This document shows, piece by piece, positions 47,383 through 54,758 of a DNA stretch of 64,000 nt. Position 1 is the first letter of the stretch. Each line of letters starts with the position of its first letter. Below the pieces are notes generated by a model. That model was not told where the DNA came from. It worked only from the letters and a program-made list of their open reading frames with translations, and searched no databases. A program made the position numbers and the translations under genes. Origin of the DNA: Novosphingobium sp. 32-60-15 (lineage in GTDB: Bacteria > Pseudomonadota > Alphaproteobacteria > Sphingomonadales > Sphingomonadaceae); assembly GCF_002280675.1 (NCBI RefSeq), contig NZ_NCEN01000011.1, positions 1 to 64,000 of the forward strand, given 5' to 3'.

Positions 47383-48150
47383 ATGAAGCGCTTTATCCCT
47401 ATCGCATTGCTCACCTTTACAGCTCCGGCCTTGGCGCAACCTGCCCCGGGAGCGGCTCAGGGCCGTCCTCAGCGCGCTTATGCCAACCCCAGCGCGCTGA
47501 TTGCCGCAGACATCGCCTTTGCCCGCCTTGCGCGTGAGAAGGGGCAGTGGACGGCGTTCCGCGAAACCGCCGATGACGCAGCAGAATTGTTTGAAGGCGG
47601 GCGGGTGCTTGCCAAGGCGGCGCTGAAGGATCGCAAGGACCCCGCCAGTCCCAACCAGTGGGCCCCGCGTTCTGCTTGGATCAGTTGCGATGGCTCTGCG
47701 GGCCTTACCTTTGGGGGCTGGCAGAGTCCGGGCGGCAGCAATGGCGAATATGTCACCGTCTGGCAGCGCCAGATAAAGGGCAAGGTGGCTTGGAAGTGGG
47801 TGCTGGATGATGGCCAGGCCTTGCCAACACCCTTGCGCGCACTGGATTGGGCCGAGGGTAAAGTGGCCGATTGTCCTGCCCGCAAGCCATCCCAATCCGC
47901 CAAGCCGCAGGCCAACGGCAAACCTGAAAAGCAAAGCAAATTGCCGCCGATACAGCCACTTGCCGGGCCGATCCCGCCCAGCGATGCGCTACAAGGTACC
48001 GATAGCAAGGACGGCCAATCGCGCGATGGCACGTTGGCATGGCGATCAACCGTCCTGCCCGATGGCAGCCGCCGCTTCGCCGCATGGCTGTGGAAGGATG
48101 GCGTGATGCAAGAGGTCGTCGCCCGCAATTTTCAGGCGAATGGAGCGTAA
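47383..48150 (+). CDS. Secreted protein of unknown function
   Basis: The signal peptide MKRFIPIALLTFTAPALA is clear. The next segment (ALIAADIAFARLAREKGQWTAF) resembles the helical start of DUF4440/SnoaL-like folds, and VLAKAALKDRKDP and YVTVWQRQIKGKVAWKWVLD fit such a cone-shaped domain. A Pro/Gln/Lys-rich linker (about 165-205) leads to a final conserved-looking strand pair ending near residue 255. No catalytic residues can be named. It is possibly co-transcribed with marC, 6 bases downstream. Confidence 0.65.
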   Translation: MKRFIPIALLTFTAPALAQPAPGAAQGRPQRAYANPSALIAADIAFARLAREKGQWTAFRETADDAAELFEGGRVLAKAALKDRKDPASPNQWAPRSAWISCDGSAGLTFGGWQSPGGSNGEYVTVWQRQIKGKVAWKWVLDDGQALPTPLRALDWAEGKVADCPARKPSQSAKPQANGKPEKQSKLPPIQPLAGPIPPSDALQGTDSKDGQSRDGTLAWRSTVLPDGSRRFAAWLWKDGVMQEVVARNFQANGA

Positions 48151-48156
48151 ATCCCC

Positions 48157-48777
48157 ATGTGGCAACTGTTTCTCTCCGCCTTCGTCACGCTGTTTGTGGT
48201 GATCGATCCCCCCGGTTGCGCGCCGATCTATGCCGGCCTTACTGCCAATGCCACCGCCAAACAGGCGTTCAGCATGGCGATGCGCGCCTGCCTTATCGCT
48301 ACAGGCATCCTGCTGGTCTTCGCGCTGTTCGGTGAAGATCTACTGGGGGCGCTGCACATCGAACTTGACAGCTTTCGCATTGCAGGCGGGATCATGCTGT
48401 TCCTGATCGCGCTCGACATGGTGTTCGAAAAGCGCACCGAACGGCGCGAAGAACGCGCCGAAAAGGTCCGCACCTCGCAACCGCAAGTCGAAGACGTTGC
48501 CGTATTTCCCATGGCCATGCCAATGCTGGCCGGGCCGGGTTCTATCGCATCGGTCATGCTGCTGACGGCACGGGCCAAAGGCTCGACCGAGACGTTCGTC
48601 ATCCTTGGCGCGCTGGCCGCGGTCATGGTCCTCAGCTTCATCGCGCTGGTTGGCGCACGCCCGATCATCCGCGCGCTGGGATCGCAAGTAGAAGCAGTTA
48701 TAACACGTCTGCTTGGCGTATTGCTCGCAGCCCTTGCCGCACAATTCGTGATCGACGGGATACAGGCTCAGTTTTAG
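48157..48777 (+). CDS. MarC family membrane protein
   Basis: This integral membrane protein has six segments. LFVVIDPPGCAPIYAGLT is the family's first-helix motif, and FPMAMPMLAGPGSIASVMLL the repeat in the fourth. MarC was once linked to multiple antibiotic resistance, but that link is not upheld; the function is unknown. 206 aa. It is convergent with the Lon-N gene, 2 bases between stops. Confidence 0.9.
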   Translation: MWQLFLSAFVTLFVVIDPPGCAPIYAGLTANATAKQAFSMAMRACLIATGILLVFALFGEDLLGALHIELDSFRIAGGIMLFLIALDMVFEKRTERREERAEKVRTSQPQVEDVAVFPMAMPMLAGPGSIASVMLLTARAKGSTETFVILGALAAVMVLSFIALVGARPIIRALGSQVEAVITRLLGVLLAALAAQFVIDGIQAQF

Positions 48778-48779
48778 GG

Positions 48780-49409
48780 TTATTGCAGCGTAACGCGCCC
48801 GCCATCATCATTGTCGCGCTTGCTGAAAAATTGCATCAGTTGCACCAGCAGTTCACACCGCGCGCTCAGGCTATCGGCCTCCAGCAGTGCCTGCTTGGCG
48901 GCGGCATCGAACGGCGCAATCTGCGACACGCCGTTGATCAGCGACATATCATCCAGCCGTCCGACTGAATCCCAATCCACGGCATAGCCCTGGGCATCGG
49001 CAAATTTGCGCGATTCCTGCTCGAATGAAGCGCGCTCTACAGCGCTGAGTGCCTCGTTCATGTCATCGACCAGCAGTTCTGCCTCGACCTGGCGGAACGG
49101 CGTGGTCACTTCGAGTTCACGGATGATGCGGAAGCGCGAAATGCCTTCGAGGATGATGTTATAGCGTCCGTCATCAAGCGCCTCGACATCGGCAATCTTG
49201 CCAACGCAGCCGACTGTGAACAACGGCGCGCCCTCAACCGGTGCTTGCGGCTGGATCATTGCGATGCGGCGGTCACGCGCCAGCGAATCGCTGACCAGCG
49301 CGCGGTAACGTGGTTCAAAAAAGTGCAGCGGCAATTGCAGGCCGGGATAAAGCACCGCGCCTGTCAGCGGGAAGATCGAAAGGCGCGTCGGGTTTGCTGT
49401 GGCGCCCAT
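48780..49409 (-). CDS. LON N-terminal substrate-binding domain protein
   Basis: This is a stand-alone Lon-N (LAN/PUA-like) domain. LSIFPLTGAVLYPGLQLPLH and FEPRYRALVSDSL match the Lon N-terminus, and GRYNIILEGISRFRI follows. The ATPase and protease parts are absent, as in the family of short Lon-N proteins. 209 aa. It follows the thioredoxin-TPR gene by 4 bases; both may aid protein quality control. Confidence 0.87.
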   Translation of the reverse strand: MGATANPTRLSIFPLTGAVLYPGLQLPLHFFEPRYRALVSDSLARDRRIAMIQPQAPVEGAPLFTVGCVGKIADVEALDDGRYNIILEGISRFRIIRELEVTTPFRQVEAELLVDDMNEALSAVERASFEQESRKFADAQGYAVDWDSVGRLDDMSLINGVSQIAPFDAAAKQALLEADSLSARCELLVQLMQFFSKRDNDDGGRVTLQ

Positions 49410-49413
49410 CGGA

Positions 49414-50319
49414 TCAACCGAACATCACAGTGGAAAGCTTGCGCCGCGTGGCCGAAACCCACGGGTCTTCCAGGCCGGTCGCCTCGAAGATCTGCAACAG
49501 CCGCGCCTTGGCCGCGCCATCGTTCCATTCCCGGTCCGTCGCAACCATCGCCAGTAGCTTGGCTGCGGCGTCATCGCGTTGGCCGCTGGCATAGAGCGCG
49601 TTGGCAAAGGCCAGTTGCGCATCCATATCGGCCGGACGTTCTGCCGCAGCCGCGCGCAAGGCGGCAAGCTCTGCCTCCTCCGGCGCGTCTTCTGCCAGGG
49701 CAAGGGCGGATCGCGCCTGCGCAATTGCCGGATCTGCGGCAAGCGCGGGATCAAGCGCGTCCAGCACAGCCTGCGCCTCATCGCGTTGCCCCGCCAGCAA
49801 CAGGGCGCGCACAAGGCCCGCATTGGCTTGGGCGTTGTCCGGTGCGATCTCGATGATCTGGGCAAAGATGCTGACGGCACGTTCGCCATCGCCTTCAGCC
49901 AGAACCTCTTCGGCCATGGCAAGCAGGGGGGTGATATCCTGCGCCGGTTCCCCTGCCTGTACCGGCAGCTTGGCCAGCAACTGGTCAAGATATTGCCGCA
50001 ACTGCGTTTCGGTCTGGGCGGGCGTCAGGTCGGCCACAGGCTGGCCCTGGAACATCGCATAGACCGTGGGGATCGAACGCACCTGAAACTGCGCGGCGAT
50101 GAACTTTTCCTCATCGACGTTGATCTTGGCCAGAACGACGCCCTTGTCCGCGTATTCAGCGGCGATTTTTTCCAGCAACGGCGTCAGCGCCTTGCACGGT
50201 CCGCACCATTCCGCCCAGAAATCGAGGATGACCAGTTGCGTCATCGACGGTTCGACCACGTCCTTGCGAAAGCGGTCTACTGCTTTCTGTTCGTCGAGGT
50301 TAAGCCCCATGCTGGCCAA
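49414..50319 (-). CDS. Thioredoxin-TPR protein (YbbN/CnoX-like co-chaperone)
   Basis: Residues about 10-115 are a thioredoxin domain with an intact active site (LDFWAEWCGPCKALTPLLEK). The C-terminal 180 residues are TPR-like helices (LLAMAEEVLAEGDGERAVSIF, AQAVLDALDPALAADP). The layout matches CnoX, which protects client proteins from over-oxidation and hands them to GroEL/DnaK. The start is TTG 50319, supported by GGAG 7 bases upstream; ATG 50310 is too far from it. Confidence 0.88.
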   Translation of the reverse strand: MASMGLNLDEQKAVDRFRKDVVEPSMTQLVILDFWAEWCGPCKALTPLLEKIAAEYADKGVVLAKINVDEEKFIAAQFQVRSIPTVYAMFQGQPVADLTPAQTETQLRQYLDQLLAKLPVQAGEPAQDITPLLAMAEEVLAEGDGERAVSIFAQIIEIAPDNAQANAGLVRALLLAGQRDEAQAVLDALDPALAADPAIAQARSALALAEDAPEEAELAALRAAAAERPADMDAQLAFANALYASGQRDDAAAKLLAMVATDREWNDGAAKARLLQIFEATGLEDPWVSATRRKLSTVMFG

Positions 50320-50519
50320 GATACGTCTCCGGTAAATCTGTTGCGATTATCTCTCGCCCATAATGTGGGAAGCGCGCGGCGTTCGGCAAGGGGAAACGGG
50401 GTTTTGCCCAGAGAGTTGTGCCAATGTGCATTTTTGGTGTTGCGCAAATCCCGACTCACCGTTAGAGGCGCCAACACCCCAGCCGGAAGGGACACTTCCA
50501 ACCGGCTAGAAACGCTCGA

Positions 50520-50594
50520 GCGGGCGTAGCTCAGAGGTAGAGCACAACCTTGCCAAGGTTGGGGTCGAGGGTTCGAATCCCTTCGCCCGCTCCA
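50520..50594 (+). tRNA. tRNA-Gly (anticodon GCC)
   Basis: A complete cloverleaf is seen: acceptor GCGGGCG/CGCCCGC, D arm GCTCAGAGGTAGAGC, anticodon stem-loop CAACC-TTGCCAA-GGTTG, and T arm GAGGGTTCGAATCCCTTC. CCA is encoded. It marks the chromosomal side of the mobile element that follows and is the probable attB. Confidence 0.97.
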
Positions 50595-51229
50595 GTTTTC
50601 TCCCATAAAATCAACGATTTCGCCGACCGGCGACCCTTGAAATTCTGGAGACAACGCCTCGCCGAGACCCCCATTGTCTCCATATTGTCTCCAATTTTGG
50701 TACAGGTTGGGGCGTCGTGGGGAAAGCCGGTCGTAGCTCGTGAATTTTGAGCCCCCTTTTGCACCTAAATTGTCGATCGATGTCGCCCGAACTTGCGCCT
50801 AGCGTTCGGTGTGAAACGGCTCATCTTGCTGCTTGCAGTCGGACCCCTTGGTCGAGTGGCAGCGTGCTGCGCTAGAACAGCGCAAGGCAAAGTCTTTTTA
50901 GATTACCGAGGTCGCACACATTGATATTGCCGGCCGCATAGTGCCTGACCGATCTTGAGAATCTGGCCGTCAACGGTGGACACCTGAAGAATATGTCACC
51001 GCCGGAATCTGACTGGCGTAATCGGAATGGCCCCGATCGCCGCAGAACCATCCACTCGCATTAGCCGCTGATCCCTGGGCTCGAAGCCTGTCCTCCTTCA
51101 ATCAACCCGTGAAGGGTCCGCTACGCGTGCGCGTGCGGCCGCAGCTTTGCTGCGGTGATTGCGGCCAGCCCCCGGCCTTTGGGGCGACTGTCGAGCGGGG
51201 TGGTCCCGCTCCTAGGCAGGAGCCGCAAC
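50595..51229. other. Gene-free stretch next to tRNA-Gly (probable attachment-side region)
   Basis: No convincing gene is seen in these 635 bases. The stretch begins immediately after the tRNA 3' end, carries the GGAGACAA repeats at 50647-50692, and near 51140-51165 has a small CCGCAGC/GCTGCGG hairpin. Short open frames here have no ribosome site or family look. Confidence 0.6.
50647..50692. repeat. GGAGACAA / TTGTCTCC repeats near the attachment site
   Basis: GGAGACAA lies at 50647-50654. Its reverse complement TTGTCTCC lies at 50674-50681 and 50685-50692, the latter pair 11 bp apart (one helical turn). The position 53-98 bases inside the element suggests integrase or excisionase arm sites. 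Confidence 0.5.
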
Positions 51230-51394
51230 ATGCCACTGGCAACCGCACAATCGCTTGGCTGGAACCTCTCCCGGACGCTGATGACGGTCATCGTCCTCAT
51301 CGAAACCAATCAGGGCTACTTCGTCATCCCCGCTGACGAATTTGATGGCGACCCCGAACAGGTGGTCCGCGAATATGACCCCTTCAGCCGCTAA
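51230..51394 (+). CDS. Small ICE protein, function unknown (54 aa)
   Basis: The frame from ATG 51230 has AGGAG 8 bases upstream. It encodes MPLATAQSLGWNLSRTLMTV, a short hydrophobic strand-like part, then an acidic end (DEFDGDPEQVVREYDPFSR). No domain is recognised. It is the first gene-like frame inside the element; a longer overlapping frame in another phase (51109-51336) lacks a ribosome site. Confidence 0.5.
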   Translation: MPLATAQSLGWNLSRTLMTVIVLIETNQGYFVIPADEFDGDPEQVVREYDPFSR

Positions 51395-51499
51395 TCTCAG
51401 GCACATTTCGCCTTTTCGGCCTGCGTCCTGTCGTGCTATTCTTGCACTGCAGATTGCGCTGAGGTGGTGGTGGCGAGCGCGTCCAGACAAGGGACGCTT

Positions 51500-51979
51500 A
51501 TGACCATTTTTCTCATCCTCGGGGCCGTTGCTGGCCTCTATGTGCTCGCGCTGCTCTTCCGCCTCGCCAGCTACGCGCTGCCTGTCTATGCCGGGCTCAC
51601 TTGTGCTTTCCTGCTACTCCGCCATGATGTCGGCCAACTCGGAGCAATCCTGGGCGGACTGGCGGCAGGCATTGCCACGCTTCTGATTGGACAGGGCCTC
51701 ATTGCCTTTATCCGCTCCCCCATGCTCCGTGCCGGGATCGCGCTCCTCTTTGCCATACCCGCGGGCATCGCCGGTTTTCAAGCCGCGCACGCGCTTGGAT
51801 CACTGGCAACGGACAACAGCATGCTGCTGACGATCCTTGGATCCATTGCTGCTATGGCGACATCCCTCTCGGCATGGCGAAGCGTGACGATGTCGGAGCT
51901 TGATAGGCGCGTCACCTCACAGTTTGCCGGTCCCGTGGCTGGGCAAGCCTCTACAGGCCAATCAATGTCGGCCGAGTGA
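51500..51979 (+). CDS. ICE membrane protein, unknown
   Basis: The protein of 159 aa has four hydrophobic segments (starting MTIFLILGAVAGLYVLALLF) and a polar C-terminal tail of about 35 residues. ATG 51500 is chosen because AGGGA precedes it; the upstream frame to 51464 adds a polar stretch before the first helix. No family is recognised. It probably belongs to the accessory genes of the element. Confidence 0.6.
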   Translation: MTIFLILGAVAGLYVLALLFRLASYALPVYAGLTCAFLLLRHDVGQLGAILGGLAAGIATLLIGQGLIAFIRSPMLRAGIALLFAIPAGIAGFQAAHALGSLATDNSMLLTILGSIAAMATSLSAWRSVTMSELDRRVTSQFAGPVAGQASTGQSMSAE

Positions 51980-52359
51980 TGGCCGTGAGGGGGCAATACC
52001 GGTGTTCCAGTCGCTTCCTTTGCTTGGCCGATTTTGAAACGAGGGTTCAGGGCCAGCGTTCACCCGAGCCAGTGCATGCGATCAGCATCTGGCGTCCTTC
52101 CCGGCAGGACCGACCAGTACGGCCTCTTTCGATCCGCGCCCATGTCAGCAAGGCGCTTCGCTTGGCAGGCTTGCCGCAACGGTGCTTGCCGAACTTTCTT
52201 CCCCCGGCGTTCCGCCGTTCCTCGCGAGACAAGAAAGCCCGACCACACCGTCCTTCGCTAACGCTGCGGGCTGACGCTGCGGCGCCTGCCACTGGCTGAC
52301 CCTTATCCGCGCATCGAGGCCGCACTGGCGCGGTCCCGTCCAACGGAAAGGAAATACCC
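51980..52359. other. 380-base stretch without recognised gene
   Basis: Short frames exist on both strands but none has a ribosome site, family look or consistent composition. It ends with the leader of the DUF736 gene (GGAAAGGAAA before ATG 52360). A long leader or a degraded gene are both possible. Confidence 0.5.
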
Positions 52360-52677
52360 ATGGCAAAGATCGGCAACTTCAAGATGGTTTCAGGTGAACT
52401 CCGGGGCCAGATCGTCACTCTCGCCCTTCAGGCCAAATCGGTCAGGATCGTCGCGGAAGAAAACACCAGCGGCAATGCCCCGACCCACCGGGTCCTCATC
52501 GGCGAAGTCGAAATCGGCGCAGCCTGGAAAAAGCACACCCAGGACGACCGGCCGTACCTTTCGGTGAAGCTCGACGACCCCAGCTTCATGGCACCCATTT
52601 TCGCCCAGCTCTTCGAAGCCGAGGACGGCAGTCACGATCTGGTCTGGAACCGCCCGAGCCGCCGCAACGACCATTGA
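52360..52677 (+). CDS. DUF736 family protein, copy 1
   Basis: This 105-residue protein shows MAKIGNFKMVSGELRGQIVT, EVEIGAAWKKHTQDDRPYLS and VKLDDPSFMAPIFAQLFE. DUF736 proteins are typical passengers of alphaproteobacterial conjugative plasmids and ICEs and have no known activity. A second, diverged copy lies at 56998-57330. AAAGGAAA upstream gives a good ribosome site. Confidence 0.85.
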   Translation: MAKIGNFKMVSGELRGQIVTLALQAKSVRIVAEENTSGNAPTHRVLIGEVEIGAAWKKHTQDDRPYLSVKLDDPSFMAPIFAQLFEAEDGSHDLVWNRPSRRNDH

Positions 52678-52724
52678 ATCGGCCAAGTCATCGCCCGGGT
52701 CACTCCGGGCGATGACGAATCCCT

Positions 52725-52752
52725 AGTATATTGGGTGGCAGTATATTAGGGT
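52725..52752 (+). promoter_or_regulatory. Tandem operator repeats before the XRE gene
   Basis: AGTATATTGGGT (52725-52736) and AGTATATTAGGGT (52740-52752) repeat with a 15-base step. Each is a partial dyad (CCTAGTATATTGGG). The second TATATT could be a -10 box, placing the transcript start very close to the ATG at 52771. This resembles controller-protein operators that auto-regulate their own gene. Confidence 0.6.
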
Positions 52753-52770
52753 TACGCCGACCCACGAAGC

Positions 52771-52989
52771 ATGAGGCTTCGGGAGATTTTTGGGACGAAT
52801 TTAAGGCGATTGCGACACGCCAGTGGGCTTTCGCAGGAGGAATTGGCGCATCGTGCCGGAATCAACCGAAACTATGTCGGCCTTCTCGAACGCGCAGCCA
52901 ACTCGCCGACGCTCGACACGATTGAGCGACTCGCAGCAGAACTTGCAGTCGATCCCGTGCGATTTTTCGAAAAACCTGGCGGTCGTTGA
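52771..52989 (+). CDS. XRE-family regulator (QseC/controller-like)
   Basis: This 72-residue, single-domain helix-turn-helix protein contains LRRLRHASGLSQEELAHRAG and INRNYVGLLERAANSPTLDT. Size and sequence match R-M controller proteins and QseC of ICEMlSymR7A, which switches transfer on and off. There is no ribosome site, and the predicted leader is only about 15 bases, in keeping with near-leaderless controller genes. It lies just upstream of the DUF2285 gene on the same strand; in R7A the pair is divergent. Confidence 0.8.
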   Translation: MRLREIFGTNLRRLRHASGLSQEELAHRAGINRNYVGLLERAANSPTLDTIERLAAELAVDPVRFFEKPGGR

Positions 52990-53106
52990 ACGCAAACCCA
53001 CCGCCATTCACCGAATCTCAGCAGCAATTTTACAATTTCTGAACTACAAAAGGCAGATCATTGCCTCTGGGAATGTTTTGTCCCGGCAATCTGGGCTCGG
53101 CATTAT

Positions 53107-53145
53107 CCGATGCTGGGGATAGCCCACTGCCGGATTGGGGATAAG
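53107..53145 (+). repeat. Direct repeat before the small DUF2285 gene
   Basis: CCGATGCTGGGGATAG (53107-53122) recurs as CCGGATTGGGGATAAG (53130-53145), a 23-base step. It lies about 70 bases before the DUF2285 start and may be a regulator site. Confidence 0.4.
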
Positions 53146-53215
53146 TTCGCCCGGCTTCTCTGCGCGTTTTGCAACGGCGCAGTCACGAAACGGGTTTTGC
53201 TACAAGGAGAGACCC

Positions 53216-53479
53216 ATGTCGGCTCCTGAGTTTGCCGATGAACCACCGCAGTCAGACCGATTGAGCGCTTATGATGAGCGCCACCTTGTCACGTACCTTC
53301 GCCTGCTGGATGCCGAAAAGGACGAGGCATCATGGGAAGAGGTGGTTTCGATCATCTTCGCCATTGATCCTGCCAGTGAGCCGGATCGCGCGCGAAGGGT
53401 CTATGATACCCATCTCGCCCGCGCCAGGTGGATGACGCAACACGGCTACAGACACCTGATGGTCCCGCGAACCCAATAG
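53216..53479 (+). CDS. Small DUF2285 protein (QseM-like antiactivator)
   Basis: This 87-aa protein contains YDERHLVTYLRLLDAEKDEA and ARRVYDTHLARARWMTQHGY, the DUF2285 helix pattern. In ICEMlSymR7A the small DUF2285 protein QseM binds and blocks the activators TraR and FseA. Its place between the QseC-like gene and the FseA-like frames supports the same job. The start is ATG 53216 with AGGAG 8 bases upstream; the frame extends to 53135 without support. Confidence 0.75.
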   Translation: MSAPEFADEPPQSDRLSAYDERHLVTYLRLLDAEKDEASWEEVVSIIFAIDPASEPDRARRVYDTHLARARWMTQHGYRHLMVPRTQ

Positions 53480-53616
53480 AACTGGGCATTTAGCACCAAT
53501 CTGGCGCAATCGATTGTGCCTTGCCGCGGGGGAGCCCGGAACTGACTCGAGCACTTCTCTCGTCACGGCTCAGACATGATCGTTCGACTCCAAAAAAACC
53601 TCATAGGAGAGGTGCG

Positions 53617-53814
53617 ATGGAGAAGCCGCCCGACTGGCGTTCGGAGAATTACGCCAAAGCGTATGAAACCTATGACCGCACGGATTTCGCGCAGGAATTC
53701 CTGCGCCGCAATCCTGAATACCGCGACCAATATGCTGAAGCCGTTGACGCTGCGCCACTCGCGCTGAGTCGTCTGGCCCGGCACTGGGGGTTGGTCTTTC
53801 GCTGCGGACCCTGA
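53617..53814 (+). CDS. DUF6499 protein: N-terminal half of an FseA-like activator
   Basis: From ATG 53617 (AGGAGAGG upstream) the frame gives MEKPPDWRSENYAKAYETYD, FAQEFLRRNPEYRDQYAEAV and ALSRLARHWGLVF, the DUF6499 pattern. In this frame it stops at 53812-53814 after 65 residues. The +1 frame is open from 53768 onward and continues the expected DUF6499-DUF2285 sequence, so a +1 ribosomal shift would give a 256-residue fused protein. In ICEMlSymR7A, FseA is made this way and activates the excision factor gene rdfS. Confidence 0.8.
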   Translation: MEKPPDWRSENYAKAYETYDRTDFAQEFLRRNPEYRDQYAEAVDAAPLALSRLARHWGLVFRCGP

Positions 53815-54388
53815 CCTACCGGCCCACCATCTCCCGATCATCTGGCATCCATCTACAGCGGCCAGCGTCATCCTTCTGCGCCCGGCGCCGTTCCCTTGCG
53901 ACGGCTGCAGCCAATCCGAAATTGTCGGGAGCATGAATATCGCGGCCGAGCACCGTGATGAGAAAGGGCGGCATCTCGTCCTATCGACGGGGAAGCGCCG
54001 CTACCGACTGAATATTTGCGGCGAGACAACAGAGACCGAACCGCTCGCCTATGTTCTTCCGGGCGACGCATTTTGGGAAACTCGGCAGGCCGCTGTTTGC
54101 GACTTTCATGAGCATTGCCGTCTCGGACATGTGAAGAAGCTCCCGTTCTGCCTTGCGCCCGGTCCGTCAGAGCACTGGCGTCTGGTCCAATGGCTTCGGT
54201 TGCTCGATGCGCTGTCCGGCGGTGCAACCACGCGCGAATTGGCCATCGAACTTATAGCCCGCGATGCCGGGCGATATTCGGCCGCCGAATGGGACACGTC
54301 GAGCGAGCGCAAACGGATTGCTCGCTGGCAGCGACAGGCGCTCGCTATGCGCGACGGCGGCTATCTCGCCCTGTTGAGCGGCCACTGA
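53768..54388 (+). CDS. DUF2285 half of the FseA-like activator (+1 frame)
   Basis: This frame opens at 53768 after a stop and overlaps the DUF6499 frame by 47 bases. Translation after the shift gives AADPDLPAHHLPIIWHPSTA, then the DUF2285 body (KGRHLVLSTGKRRYRLNICG, WRLVQWLRLLDALSGGATTR, RIARWQRQALAMRDGGYLAL). The ATG at 53933 has no good ribosome site and would cut off the first 45 codons of conserved-looking sequence. The protein is therefore expected mainly as a fusion with the preceding frame. Confidence 0.75.
   Translation, partial: VVWPGTGGWSFAADPDLPAHHLPIIWHPSTAASVILLRPAPFPCDGCSQSEIVGSMNIAAEHRDEKGRHLVLSTGKRRYRLNICGETTETEPLAYVLPGDAFWETRQAAVCDFHEHCRLGHVKKLPFCLAPGPSEHWRLVQWLRLLDALSGGATTRELAIELIARDAGRYSAAEWDTSSERKRIARWQRQALAMRDGGYLALLSGH
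53797..53800 (+). other. Candidate +1 programmed frameshift site
   Basis: In the DUF6499 frame the codons run GTC TTT CGC. If tRNA-Phe slips from TTT (53797-53799) to TTC (53798-53800), reading continues GCT GCG GAC CCT GAC. This joins HWGLVF to AADPDLPAHH, the usual continuation in fused family members. Confidence 0.6.
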
Positions 54389-54506
54389 TCGGGACATTCG
54401 GCAGCCACGCCTTATGTCCGTTCACCCAAGTCCCTGAAAATCTCAAATCTCGCCTCCTGCTCGCCGGGCCAACCCCTTGTGTCCGGCACTTCACAGGAGA
54501 CGTTTC

Positions 54507-54758
54507 ATGGATGGAGATTTCGTCCCGGTATTCCCACGCTATGTCAGGACGCCCGATGCTGCCGTGCATTTGGGTCTCTCAGCCCGCACGCTTGAAAAGC
54601 ACCGTTGCTATGGGACGGGGCCGGCCTTTCACAAACTTGGTCGGCGGATTGTCTATGCCATAGTCGATCTCGATGCCTGGGCGCAAAATGGTCGCCGCAA
54701 TTCAACATCCGATCCCGGACAAGGCATTTGCCTTTCAGCGCGACCGGTGCGCCGTTGA
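54507..54758 (+). CDS. Excisionase-like HTH protein (RdfS-like)
   Basis: This 83-residue protein has a winged MerR/AlpA-type helix-turn-helix: RTPDAAVHLGLSARTLEKHR and YGTGPAFHKLGRRIVYAIVD. This matches recombination directionality factors such as RdfS of ICEMlSymR7A, which tips integrase towards excision. AGGAGA lies 7 bases before ATG 54507. It follows the FseA-like gene, its expected activator, and its stop overlaps the repA start (TGATG), so excision and replication are expressed together. Confidence 0.8.
   Translation: MDGDFVPVFPRYVRTPDAAVHLGLSARTLEKHRCYGTGPAFHKLGRRIVYAIVDLDAWAQNGRRNSTSDPGQGICLSARPVRR

Noticed and set aside
50550..50750. Frame starting inside tRNA-Gly
   Set aside because: It begins in the tRNA anticodon region and has no ribosome site; a chance frame.
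51109..51336. 75-codon frame overlapping the 54-residue ICE protein
   Set aside because: No ribosome site; the overlapping frame at 51230 has AGGAG and a more protein-like sequence.
53933..54388. DUF2285 gene as an independent gene starting at ATG 53933
   Set aside because: The frame is open 165 bases further upstream with family-like sequence, and no ribosome site precedes this ATG; a frameshift fusion fits better.
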